A stretch of DNA of 5,572 nucleotides from Clostridia bacterium (GTDB lineage Bacteria > Bacillota > Clostridia > Oscillospirales > Acutalibacteraceae): assembly GCA_017442445.1 (NCBI GenBank), contig JAFRZS010000296.1:1-5572 (forward strand), in the 5' to 3' direction. The position numbers and the translations under genes were made by a program. Every line of letters begins with the position of its first letter. The stretch's first letter is position 1. This document shows, piece after piece, positions 1 to 5,391 of this stretch. Below the pieces are notes generated by a model. It did no database searches. It was given only the letters and a program-made list of their open reading frames with translations, and was not told the DNA's origin.

Positions 1-38
1 AAATCCGAATCGAAAATAACAGCATTCTTTATAATCAT
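1..38 (-). CDS. N-terminus of an unidentified protein, cut by the window edge
   Basis: Reading the minus strand from 38 leftward gives ATG and then an open frame to the window edge, beginning MIIKNAVIFDSDF (the last residue is incomplete). An AAGGA-like ribosome binding site (complement of about 47-51) lies about 8 nt upstream of the ATG, which supports this start. The short hydrophobic beta-strand is of the kind seen at the start of amidohydrolase-fold enzymes (for example N-acetylglucosamine-6-phosphate deacetylase or dihydroorotase-like proteins) and of some HAD hydrolases, but twelve codons cannot decide between them. The start is only 27 nt beyond the 3' end of rnpB on the same strand, with no terminator between them, so it may be transcribed from the rnpB promoter. 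Confidence 0.45.
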   Translation of the reverse strand, partial: MIIKNAVIFDSD

Positions 39-65
39 AGATAAAATCCTTATCCTTTTAATAGT

Positions 66-415
66 GTGAGTAGATCTGTAAGCCGAGTTCTGTCATTTAA
101 GGCAATTATCTATCTGGGATCTCCGTTGCCGAAGTCCTCAAGCCACCTGTCGAGATAACGCCGAGTAGGCGCAAGATAAAATCAAACTCTCAGTCGGTGT
201 TGCTCCGGATAGGGTTTACACGCCAACAAGGTTCCCCTTGTCGCGGTGGGCTCTTACCCCGCCTTTTCACCCTTACCGATAAAAAATCGGCGGTACTTTT
301 CTGTTGCACTTTCCCTAAGGTCACCCTCGGCGGCCGTTAGCCGTTATCCTACTCTGTGGGGCTCGGACTTTCCTCGTATATGGGTAATATATACGCAATT
401 GCCCAATCTACTCAC
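66..415 (-). ncRNA. rnpB: RNase P RNA, bacterial class A
   Basis: This is the catalytic RNA subunit of RNase P, which removes 5' leaders from tRNA precursors together with the RnpA protein. On the minus strand the 5' hallmark GAGGAAAGTCCGAGCC is at 375-360 and the 3' hallmark ACAGAACTCGGCTTAC at 93-78; together they form the P4 core region. The ends pair as a perfect 10-bp P1 helix (GTGAGTAGAT at 415-406 with ATCTACTCAC at 75-66), which sets the boundaries at about 350 nt. Internal blocks GTGCAACAGA, GGTAAGGGTGAAA, GGTAAGAGCCCACCGCG and CCGGAGCAACACCG follow the order of the E. coli class A molecule. Class A is the type found in Clostridia, while Bacilli have class B. The exact 3' end after P1 may differ by a few bases. 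Confidence 0.97.
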
Positions 416-421
416 GATAAC

Positions 422-450
422 ATTTTAATTCAATTTGCACAAGTTGTCAA
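422..450 (-). promoter_or_regulatory. Sigma-A promoter of rnpB
   Basis: On the minus strand TTGACA (450-445) and TAAAAT (427-422) are separated by exactly 17 bp. The RNase P RNA 5' end at 415 lies 6 nt after the -10 box, so transcription probably starts at or next to the mature 5' end. The match to the housekeeping consensus is close to perfect, as expected for a highly expressed RNA. Confidence 0.88.
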
Positions 451-475
451 GTTGAAGATTTAATCTCATTTCCTC

Positions 476-504
476 TTGTAATTTATGTCGGAATGAGTTA
501 AAAT
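476..504 (+). promoter_or_regulatory. Sigma-A promoter of the LCP-family gene
   Basis: TTGTAA (476-481) and TAAAAT (499-504) are separated by 17 bp and lie 34 nt upstream of the GTG start at 538. It points away from the rnpB promoter at 422-450; the two -35 boxes are about 25 bp apart, so they are back to back and could influence one another. Confidence 0.72.
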
Positions 505-537
505 ATAAAAAATATACAAATAAAAGGAGGGATATGC

Positions 538-1923
538 GTGGACGATATCTATTCATCATCAAAAAACAAGAAAAAACATGACAGTAAAAAGGCTTTTGAA
601 GATTTATTCTCAGATACGATTCCGAAGGATTCCGACACAACTGAAACAAATCCACACGCAAATCCCCGATTTACAGATTATGAGGATATAAGCTCAGGCA
701 GGGATGATATTATAGAAACATTTCCGACCTTTGAGGAAGAAGCCCGTCGCAGACAGGATTTAAGATTCGGTGACAGAAAGCCTCTGAAAGAATTTGAATT
801 TTATGAAGAGGATTATGACGATGAGGAAGAAGATTATTATGAGGACGAGTACGAAGATGACGATGATGATGAAGAAGAACTGACCTCTCCCTTTGTACAC
901 GGCGACGAGCCTCAGTATCAGCCTCCCGTACGCGAAAACCGTGAGTATGAGGATTTTGATACTAAGCGAAGATCAGACGATGAAGAAATATTCAGACCTA
1001 AAAAGAAAAAAACAGGCAGAGGTATATGGGTGGCACTCATATCGTTTTTGCTTGTGGTTGCAATTCTTGTCGGACTTGCAACAAGCTATGCGATAAGCCT
1101 TGTATCAAAGCTGAATCATGATGATTCCATAGCACACGAAAATCCGTATGTTTCATCATCTGAGCTGATGTCTGACAGCGATGTCAGAAATATTCTTTTG
1201 TTGGGTGTTGACAAGGCTGACGGCGGAGTTTCGCGTTCCGATACAAATATGCTTGTATCAATAAACAAGAAAACAAATGAAATCAAGCTTGTTTCATTCA
1301 TGCGAGATTATTGGGTGGAAATTCCCGAAAACGGCAGTGCAAAGCTCAATGCCGCTTGTGTATATGGCGGTCCCGAACTTACTGTATATACAATAGAAAA
1401 GAATTTCGGAATAAAAATTGACGGCTTTGCTATGGTCGATTTTGAAGTCTTTATTTCAATAATCGATGCACTCGGCGGAATAGAAGTTGAAATAACCGAG
1501 GAAGAAGCAAGATTTATGAGGAACCAGGTCACATGGACTGAAGTTCAGTCAGGAGAAAATGTACATATCAACGGCCGTGAAGCCTTGCTTTATTGCAGAA
1601 TAAGAAAGCTTGACTCTGACTTTATGAGGACATCAAGACAAAGAAAAGTAATTTCTGCAATCATAAACAAAATGAAGGGTCCCGATGCCGTAAAACTCCT
1701 GACAGAGTTTGATACCATACTTCCGAAAATAACAACAAACATTCCGTCAACTCAATTGTTGGTAACAGCGGTCAGTTCACTTGGTGCTCTCGGTAATGTA
1801 ACTCAACAGACTCAGGTGCCGTTTGAAAACACATGGAGTTATGATACCATAAGCGGTCAGTCCGTAATCGTTGCAGACAATGAAAGGCAAGGTCAAATGC
1901 TCAAAGAATACCTTTATAAATAA
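538..1923 (+). CDS. LytR-CpsA-Psr (LCP) family cell-wall glycopolymer ligase
   Basis: LCP enzymes transfer teichoic-acid-like or capsular glycopolymers from an undecaprenyl pyrophosphate carrier to peptidoglycan on the outer face of the membrane. The 461-residue protein has a cytoplasmic tail of about 160 residues, a basic stop (RPKKKK, 153-158), one membrane helix (about 163-187) and an extracellular LCP domain (about 216-381). LCP hallmarks are NILLLGVDK (218-226), SRSD (232-235), the MRD form of the usual PRD motif (255-257), KLNAACVYGG (269-278), IDALGGIEVEI (309-319) and CRIRKLDSDF.RTSRQRK (353-370). These contain the Asp and Arg residues that bind metal and pyrophosphate in this family. 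A C-terminal segment of about 80 residues follows without a recognised domain. The GTG start is chosen because AGGAGG (525-530) is 7 nt upstream. The tail is strongly acidic, with an Asp/Glu/Tyr-rich run at about 87-115, which is unusual because many LCP proteins have short cytoplasmic ends. The family is clear; the glycopolymer substrate cannot be told. Confidence 0.95.
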   Translation: MDDIYSSSKNKKKHDSKKAFEDLFSDTIPKDSDTTETNPHANPRFTDYEDISSGRDDIIETFPTFEEEARRRQDLRFGDRKPLKEFEFYEEDYDDEEEDYYEDEYEDDDDDEEELTSPFVHGDEPQYQPPVRENREYEDFDTKRRSDDEEIFRPKKKKTGRGIWVALISFLLVVAILVGLATSYAISLVSKLNHDDSIAHENPYVSSSELMSDSDVRNILLLGVDKADGGVSRSDTNMLVSINKKTNEIKLVSFMRDYWVEIPENGSAKLNAACVYGGPELTVYTIEKNFGIKIDGFAMVDFEVFISIIDALGGIEVEITEEEARFMRNQVTWTEVQSGENVHINGREALLYCRIRKLDSDFMRTSRQRKVISAIINKMKGPDAVKLLTEFDTILPKITTNIPSTQLLVTAVSSLGALGNVTQQTQVPFENTWSYDTISGQSVIVADNERQGQMLKEYLYK

Positions 1924-1929
1924 CTTTTA

Positions 1930-1963
1930 AGGCACAGTCAACTTTTATCGGTTGACCGTGCCT
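1930..1963. terminator. Hairpin between convergent genes, probable bidirectional terminator
   Basis: The arms 1930-1942 (AGGCACAGTCAAC) and 1951-1963 (GTTGACCGTGCCT) form a 13-bp stem with a single A-C mismatch and an 8-nt loop. It starts 7 nt after the stop of the LCP gene and lies 22 nt beyond the stop of the convergent ATPase gene. The T-tracts are weak on both sides (TGTTTTATAT on plus, TTAAAAGTTATTT on minus), so termination in either direction is plausible but may be inefficient. Confidence 0.65.
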
Positions 1964-1984
1964 CAGCTGTTTTATATAAGTGAT

Positions 1985-3346
1985 TTAAAGGGATAACGTT
2001 CCGTCTGCAAGATCTTTTGACAAAAACGGAATAAAGTAAAACGGAATTGTGAGAAGTTTTTGTTCTTTGTTATAACCGTAATTGTTTTTTGATACCTTAA
2101 CGGCAAATTCAAATTTATTATGATTTGAGAATTTTTCAAGTGAGTTGAGTGTACCTTTGCCTTTTTTTACATCAATCGGATATAGTTTGTTATTTGATTC
2201 AATGATAAACTCAAGCTCAGAAGTTCTTTTTCCTCTCCAATAAAATAGTTTGTGTCCTTTTGCTGTTAATTCATTTGCAACAAAATTTTCAAAGAAAATA
2301 CCTGAAAGAGTACTTTCTCTTTCGTTTGATATAAAAGAAGCTGCATTGATTCCGCTTTGATATGAGAACATTCCGATGTCGCACAAAAACAGACGGAAGT
2401 TACTTTCGTTATCAGGCATCATAGGTGTGGTGATATGTTCTTTTAGTTGGAATGATTGATTGACAACGTGTGCTAATGTAAGCCATTGGATAGAGGTTGC
2501 AAAATCCCTTGTTTTACTCTTTTCTTCAATGAGTCCCGGCGAAAAGTTTTTAGATTCCTTGTTTAATTCATTGTAAATGTTCTGGAACAGGGTGCGGGAA
2601 CGCAATACTGCCTCAGGACTAGCCTGATATAAATCCATATCAGACAGATAATTGTCATACAATACCTTGAGTATTTCTCTTGCTTCAAAAAGATTTTCGC
2701 CGTCAATATAAGTTTCAACAGCTTCAGGCATACCGCCTACAAGCATATACTTATACACTTGCTCTATTGCCAACTCGTGAATTTTGCTGTCAAGAGGTTG
2801 TTTGTTGATATATGCATTTTTTACGGTATCATAAAGTATCCTGTTCCTGTTCATCAAAAACTCGTCAAAGGTCATGGGATAAACAGTCATTTGATTTATT
2901 TTTCCGACAGGGAAGAGAAATTTATCGTTTGAGCCTGAAACTCTTTTTCTTGTTTCTCTTTGGAGCTTTATTCGTACCATTGAACCTGTTGCGATTACAG
3001 GAATTTCCCTGAAATCCTGGCAAAAATATTTGAGCGAAGATATTATGTTAGGGCATTCCTGTACTTCGTCAAAAATCAAAAGAGTATTTTCGTTGATTTG
3101 CTTACCCTTCAAAAGTGATATATATTCAATAATCTTTTCTGCATTAGCGGTTGCATAACAAAATTCGCGGATTTCGTCTTCAATTTTGCAATCAACATAA
3201 ATGTAGTTGTTTTTATAATAGGTTTTGGCAAAAATATCCTTTATAAGATAGGTTTTGCCGACTTGTCGCGCACCCCAGACTATCAAAGGTTTTTTGCGTT
3301 TATTGTTATTCCAATCTATCAATTTTTGCAAAGCGAGTCGTTCCAT
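1985..3346 (-). CDS. AAA-type ATPase with AAA_14 and DUF4143 domains
   Basis: The 453-residue protein has the usual full length and layout of the AAA_14/DUF4143 family. An N-terminal P-loop domain carries Walker A GARQVGKT (25-32), Walker B LLIFDE (89-94) followed by VQ, and a sensor-like ATGS (119-122). Then come the family motifs FPVGKI (145-150), YPMTFDEFL (156-164) and GGMPEAV (204-210). The C-terminal DUF4143-like part has a PD-(D/E)XK nuclease-type pattern: FFENFVANEL (351-360), Glu377, and IDVKKGK (391-397, with Asp392 and Lys394). This suggests a nuclease-like fold, though activity is unproven. The family is common in gut Firmicutes, Bacteroidetes and archaea, is often scattered and strain-variable, and has no settled function. 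The ATG is supported by GGAGG (complement of 3354-3358) 7 nt upstream. It is encoded against both neighbours, has its own TATAAT promoter and looks AT-richer by eye, consistent with acquisition as an accessory gene. Confidence 0.93.
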   Translation of the reverse strand: MERLALQKLIDWNNNKRKKPLIVWGARQVGKTYLIKDIFAKTYYKNNYIYVDCKIEDEIREFCYATANAEKIIEYISLLKGKQINENTLLIFDEVQECPNIISSLKYFCQDFREIPVIATGSMVRIKLQRETRKRVSGSNDKFLFPVGKINQMTVYPMTFDEFLMNRNRILYDTVKNAYINKQPLDSKIHELAIEQVYKYMLVGGMPEAVETYIDGENLFEAREILKVLYDNYLSDMDLYQASPEAVLRSRTLFQNIYNELNKESKNFSPGLIEEKSKTRDFATSIQWLTLAHVVNQSFQLKEHITTPMMPDNESNFRLFLCDIGMFSYQSGINAASFISNERESTLSGIFFENFVANELTAKGHKLFYWRGKRTSELEFIIESNNKLYPIDVKKGKGTLNSLEKFSNHNKFEFAVKVSKNNYGYNKEQKLLTIPFYFIPFLSKDLADGTLSL

Positions 3347-3376
3347 AATTGAACCTCCGAGTATTTCAATGACTGC

Positions 3377-3405
3377 ATTATAACATAGTTTGCACCAATT
3401 TACAA
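3377..3405 (-). promoter_or_regulatory. Promoter of the AAA_14/DUF4143 ATPase gene
   Basis: On the minus strand TTGTAA (3405-3400) and a perfect TATAAT (3382-3377) are 17 bp apart, about 30 nt upstream of the start codon. The spacer contains most of the first copy of the GTTTGCAC repeat (3388-3403), so a protein bound to that repeat would compete with RNA polymerase. Confidence 0.75.
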
Positions 3406-3468
3406 GTTATTTTATTGTTAGTTTGCACCTTTTTACATATTTTCGTGTTGATTGTTTGCACCTTTTAC
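3388..3468. repeat. Three direct repeats at 33-bp period (operator-like array)
   Basis: Copies begin at 3388 (GTTTGCACCAATTTAC), 3421 (GTTTGCACCTTTTTAC) and 3454 (GTTTGCACCTTTTAC). All share GTTTGCACC, then a T-rich stretch, then TTTAC or TTTTAC. The starts are exactly 33 bp apart, about three helical turns, so a bound protein would occupy the same face of the helix at each site. The 17-18 bp between copies are unrelated in sequence. The array fills the divergent intergenic region between the ATPase gene and sigK, and the first copy sits in the ATPase promoter. It is best read as binding sites for an unidentified regulator. With three short, imperfect units it is not a CRISPR array. Confidence 0.8.
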
Positions 3469-3478
3469 GTGAATTTTT

Positions 3479-3517
3479 TAAAATCCTCCCGCATAAAAAT
3501 TTTGTGGAGGGATTTTA
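3479..3517 (+). promoter_or_regulatory. Hairpin enclosing the sigK ribosome binding site
   Basis: The arms 3479-3492 and 3504-3517 can form a 14-position stem with one C-A mismatch and two G-U pairs, closed by an 11-nt loop (ATAAAAATTTT). The right arm contains the Shine-Dalgarno sequence GGAGGG (3506-3511) and ends on the A of the sigK start codon, so the folded RNA would hide the translation start. Whether it forms depends on where sigK transcription begins, which was not resolved. On the minus strand it could instead act as a weak terminator. Confidence 0.55.
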
Positions 3518-4215
3518 TGTTTGGAGAACTATTAAGAACAATTTGCGAGAATCTTTTATATTTTGCGTTGCATCTGAGTAACAGCGGGTCATTCCCGCCG
3601 CCGCTTTCTGCCGAGAAGGAAAGGGAATGCTTTGAGAAATGGAAAAGCGGAGATACTTCGGCAAAAGATGAATTGATAGAACATAATCTGAGGCTTGTAG
3701 CTCATGTGATTAAAAAATATTCTTCAAATTTCAGTGAGCAGGACGATTTGATTTCAATAGGCACAATAGGACTTATCAAGGCAATTAACACCTTTAATTG
3801 CGAAAAGGGAACAAGACTTGCAACCTATGCCGCAAGATGTATTGAAAATGAGATTTTAATGCATTTCAGGTCACAGAAAAAGATTGCTCAGGATGTTTCG
3901 ATAAGTGAGCCGATTGACATTGACTCAGAGGGAAATCCCTTGACTTTAATGGATATAATTTACTGCGAAGATACGATAGCTGATGATATTGATCTGAAAA
4001 TGAAAAGCGAATATCTGAGAAAATTCATATCGGAAATGAAGGACGAAAGGGAAAAACAGATAATAATTCTGCGTTACGGAATGAACGGCAGAAGACCTCT
4101 GACGCAAAGAGAGGTTGCGAAAAAGCTTGATATCTCAAGGTCTTATGTTTCAAGGCTTGAAAAGAAGGCACTTGAGAGTATGAGAAGAAAATTTACTCAG
4201 GAATTGAAAATATGA
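3517..4215 (+). CDS. sigK: RNA polymerase sporulation sigma factor SigK (sigma-K), uninterrupted
   Basis: Sigma-K directs late mother-cell transcription during endospore formation (coat and cortex maturation). The 232-residue protein matches the family along its length. It has a hydrophobic N-terminal segment (about 1-25, MFGELLRTICENLLYFALHL) resembling the pro-sequence that in B. subtilis is removed by the SpoIVFB protease. Sigma region 2 spans about 50-120 (LIEHNLRLVAHVIKKY, DLISIGTIGLIKAINTF, LATYAARCIENEILMHF). Region 4 spans about 175-225, with a helix-turn-helix at TQREVAKKLDISRSYVSRLEKKA (split as 196-205 and 206-218). The frame stays open upstream to 3415, but the ATG at 3517 is chosen because GGAGGG lies 5 nt before it and family homology starts here. 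The coding sequence is in one piece, with no skin-type element. No clear sigma-E or sigma-K promoter was identified upstream. Confidence 0.95.
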   Translation: MFGELLRTICENLLYFALHLSNSGSFPPPLSAEKERECFEKWKSGDTSAKDELIEHNLRLVAHVIKKYSSNFSEQDDLISIGTIGLIKAINTFNCEKGTRLATYAARCIENEILMHFRSQKKIAQDVSISEPIDIDSEGNPLTLMDIIYCEDTIADDIDLKMKSEYLRKFISEMKDEREKQIIILRYGMNGRRPLTQREVAKKLDISRSYVSRLEKKALESMRRKFTQELKI

Positions 4216-4216
4216 C

Positions 4217-4245
4217 TTGACCTCAGATAAAATGAGTGATAAAAT
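4217..4245 (+). promoter_or_regulatory. Sigma-A promoter of the FMN riboswitch-ribU unit
   Basis: TTGACC (4217-4222) and TAAAAT (4240-4245) are 17 bp apart. The -35 box begins 2 nt after the sigK stop codon. The expected start site, around 4251-4252, falls on the first base pairs of riboswitch helix P1, so the leader begins almost directly with the aptamer. Confidence 0.85.
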
Positions 4246-4250
4246 GTATT

Positions 4251-4390
4251 TGTCTTCGGGGGCAGGTGAGATTCCTGACCGGCAGTGAAGTTTTTTAAAC
4301 TAAGCCTGCGAGCCGCAGAATGCGGTTGATTTGGTGAAATTCCAAAGCCGACGGTGAAGCCAATGGCTACAGTCCGGATGAGAGAGGACA
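4251..4390 (+). promoter_or_regulatory. FMN riboswitch (RFN element)
   Basis: This leader RNA senses flavin mononucleotide and switches off flavin synthesis or uptake genes when FMN is plentiful. P1 is formed by TGTCTTC (4251-4257) and GAGGACA (4384-4390). Conserved RFN blocks follow in order: GGGGGCAGGTGAGATTCC and TGACCGGCAGTG, AAGCCTGCGAGCC, a variable hairpin CCGCA-GAA-TGCGG, GATTTGGTGAAATTCCAAAGCC, GACGGTGAAGCC and AGTCCGGATGAGAGAGGA. The core matches the RFN consensus with only minor changes (GCAGGTGAG where GCAGGGTGAAA is common). It is followed by a terminator and by ribU, a standard target. Confidence 0.96.
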
Positions 4391-4405
4391 GATATTGGTT
4401 TATTG

Positions 4406-4438
4406 CCCCCATGTGTTGACATGGGGGTTGATTTTTTT
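4406..4438 (+). terminator. Intrinsic terminator of the FMN riboswitch (expression platform)
   Basis: CCCCCATGT (4406-4414) and ACATGGGGG (4419-4427) form a perfect 9-bp stem with a GTTG loop, followed by TTGATTTTTTT (4428-4438). It lies 15 nt after aptamer helix P1 and before the ribU ribosome binding site. This fits transcription attenuation when FMN is bound. The competing antiterminator pairing was not resolved by eye. Confidence 0.92.
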
Positions 4439-4455
4439 CAGAAAGGTTGATAAAA

Positions 4456-5055
4456 ATGAAAAAGAAAATGAATCTGAGAAAAGTTGCAGTTACGGCTATT
4501 ATGGCGGCTATTGCGGCAGTGCTGATTGAATTTCCGAGCTTTCCTATTCCTGCGATAATGCCCGGATTTATAAAGTTTGATTTCTCAGAGCTTCCTGCAT
4601 TACTTACATCATTTTCACTCGGACCGCAGTGGGCGATTGTGGTTTGTCTTATCAAAAATATGGTAAGCCTTCTTTCAACAAGCACAGGCGGAGTCGGTGA
4701 GCTTTCAAACTTCATTTTGAGCTGTGCATTTGTAGTGCCTGCAGGTCTTATATACAGAAAGTTCAAAACAAGAGCCGGTGCATTTTGGGGTTCTCTTACA
4801 GGCGCGTTGACAATGGCAGGTTTAGGAGTTCTGACCAACTATTTTGTAGTATATCCGATTTATGCAAACCTTATGGGCGGCATGGATAATATAGTAAGAG
4901 CTTATCAGGTGATTTTGCCGTCAACAGACAGCCTTATTGAGTGTCTTCTCATATTCAATTTACCCTTTACATTTGTAAAAGGTATGGTAAGTGTTTTGAT
5001 AACCTTCTTGATTTATAAGAAAATATCACCAATTCTCAAAGGCAAAGAAGTGTAA
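4456..5055 (+). CDS. ribU: Riboflavin ECF transporter substrate-binding (S) component RibU
   Basis: RibU is the membrane S component that binds riboflavin and works with the shared energy-coupling module (EcfT and two EcfA ATPases, not in this window). The protein is 199 residues, the usual size, and very hydrophobic with about six membrane segments. Typical features are an N-terminal KKMNLRKVAVTAIMAAIAA segment (about 3-21), FDFSELPALL (about 41-50), and LIKNMVSLLSTSTGGVGEL followed by SNF (about 65-86), which carry the family's conserved substrate-site motifs, and a basic C-terminus. The ATG at 4456 is chosen over an in-frame TTG at 4447 because GAAAGG (4441-4446) is 9 nt upstream of the ATG and would overlap the TTG. 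The FMN riboswitch directly upstream independently supports the assignment. No terminator follows before metK. Confidence 0.93.
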   Translation: MKKKMNLRKVAVTAIMAAIAAVLIEFPSFPIPAIMPGFIKFDFSELPALLTSFSLGPQWAIVVCLIKNMVSLLSTSTGGVGELSNFILSCAFVVPAGLIYRKFKTRAGAFWGSLTGALTMAGLGVLTNYFVVYPIYANLMGGMDNIVRAYQVILPSTDSLIECLLIFNLPFTFVKGMVSVLITFLIYKKISPILKGKEV

Positions 5056-5069
5056 ATGCCTTTCAAAAC

Positions 5070-5098
5070 TTGACAAAATTCTGCAATAGAGTTAAAAT
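5070..5098 (+). promoter_or_regulatory. Sigma-A promoter of metK
   Basis: A perfect TTGACA (5070-5075) is followed after 17 bp by TAAAAT (5093-5098), 26 nt upstream of the metK ATG. The leader would be only about 20 nt, which leaves no room for a SAM riboswitch. metK therefore appears to be constitutively and strongly transcribed here. Confidence 0.87.
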
Positions 5099-5124
5099 CA
5101 ATAGGTTGAAAGGAATGATAAAAG

Positions 5125-5391
5125 ATGTCCAGAAGATTATTTACATCAGAATCAGTTACAGAAGGTCATCCCGATAAAATCTGCGACCGTATTTCCGATT
5201 CTGTTTTAGATGCAATTTATAAAAAGGATAACATGGCAAGAGTTGCTTGTGAAACCACATGCACAACAAATCAGGTTGTTGTAATGGGTGAGATTACAGC
5301 AGATTGCGATGTAGATGTTGAAGCTATTGTAAGAGAAGCTATATGTGACATCGGATACGATTCACCTGAAAAAGGATTTGACGGAAATGAT
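5125..5391 (+). pseudogene. metK: S-adenosylmethionine synthetase, 5' part only, interrupted after codon 89
   Basis: MetK makes S-adenosylmethionine from methionine and ATP. The first 89 residues are canonical: LFTSESVTEGHPDKICD (5-21, with His15 and Asp17 of the active site), ISDSVLDAI (23-31), ARVACET (38-44, with the potassium-ligand Glu43), MGEIT (54-58), IVREAI..IGY and GFDGND (84-89). Family members of about 390-400 residues continue with a Cys-Ala-Val-type stretch and the ATP-binding GAGDQG motif. Here similarity stops after Asp89 (codon 5389-5391), and the frame ends four codons later in TAG (5404-5406). None of the three forward frames resumes MetK sequence afterwards, so a simple frameshift does not explain it. 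The start has AAAGGA (5109-5114) about 10 nt upstream and a perfect promoter. It may be an exon of an intron-split gene, a gene broken by an insertion, or a rearrangement or assembly junction. The remaining three quarters are not in the window. Confidence 0.85.

Noticed and set aside
246..428. Short plus-strand reading frame over rnpB
   Set aside because: It lies wholly antisense to the RNase P RNA and its sequence is explained by conserved RNA structure.
534..581. ATG at 534 starting a 15-codon frame that overlaps the LCP start
   Set aside because: It is only 3 nt from AGGAGG, too close for efficient initiation, and the product is short and unrelated. The GTG at 538 has ideal spacing and opens the full-length gene.
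3388..3486. CRISPR array from the 33-bp-periodic repeats
   Set aside because: There are only three short, imperfect repeats of about 16 bp with 17-18 bp gaps, no cas genes, and overlap with a promoter; operator sites explain it better.
3415..3516. Upstream in-frame extension of sigK to 3415
   Set aside because: It would run through the repeat array, has no ribosome binding site, and family similarity begins at 3517, where GGAGGG is correctly placed.
4197..4838. Long minus-strand reading frame across the riboswitch and ribU
   Set aside because: It is antisense to a well-supported riboswitch and to RibU, with no matching family features or ribosome binding site.
5099..5124. SAM riboswitch or T-box upstream of metK
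   Set aside because: Only about 20 nt separate the expected transcription start from the ATG, and no aptamer motifs are present.
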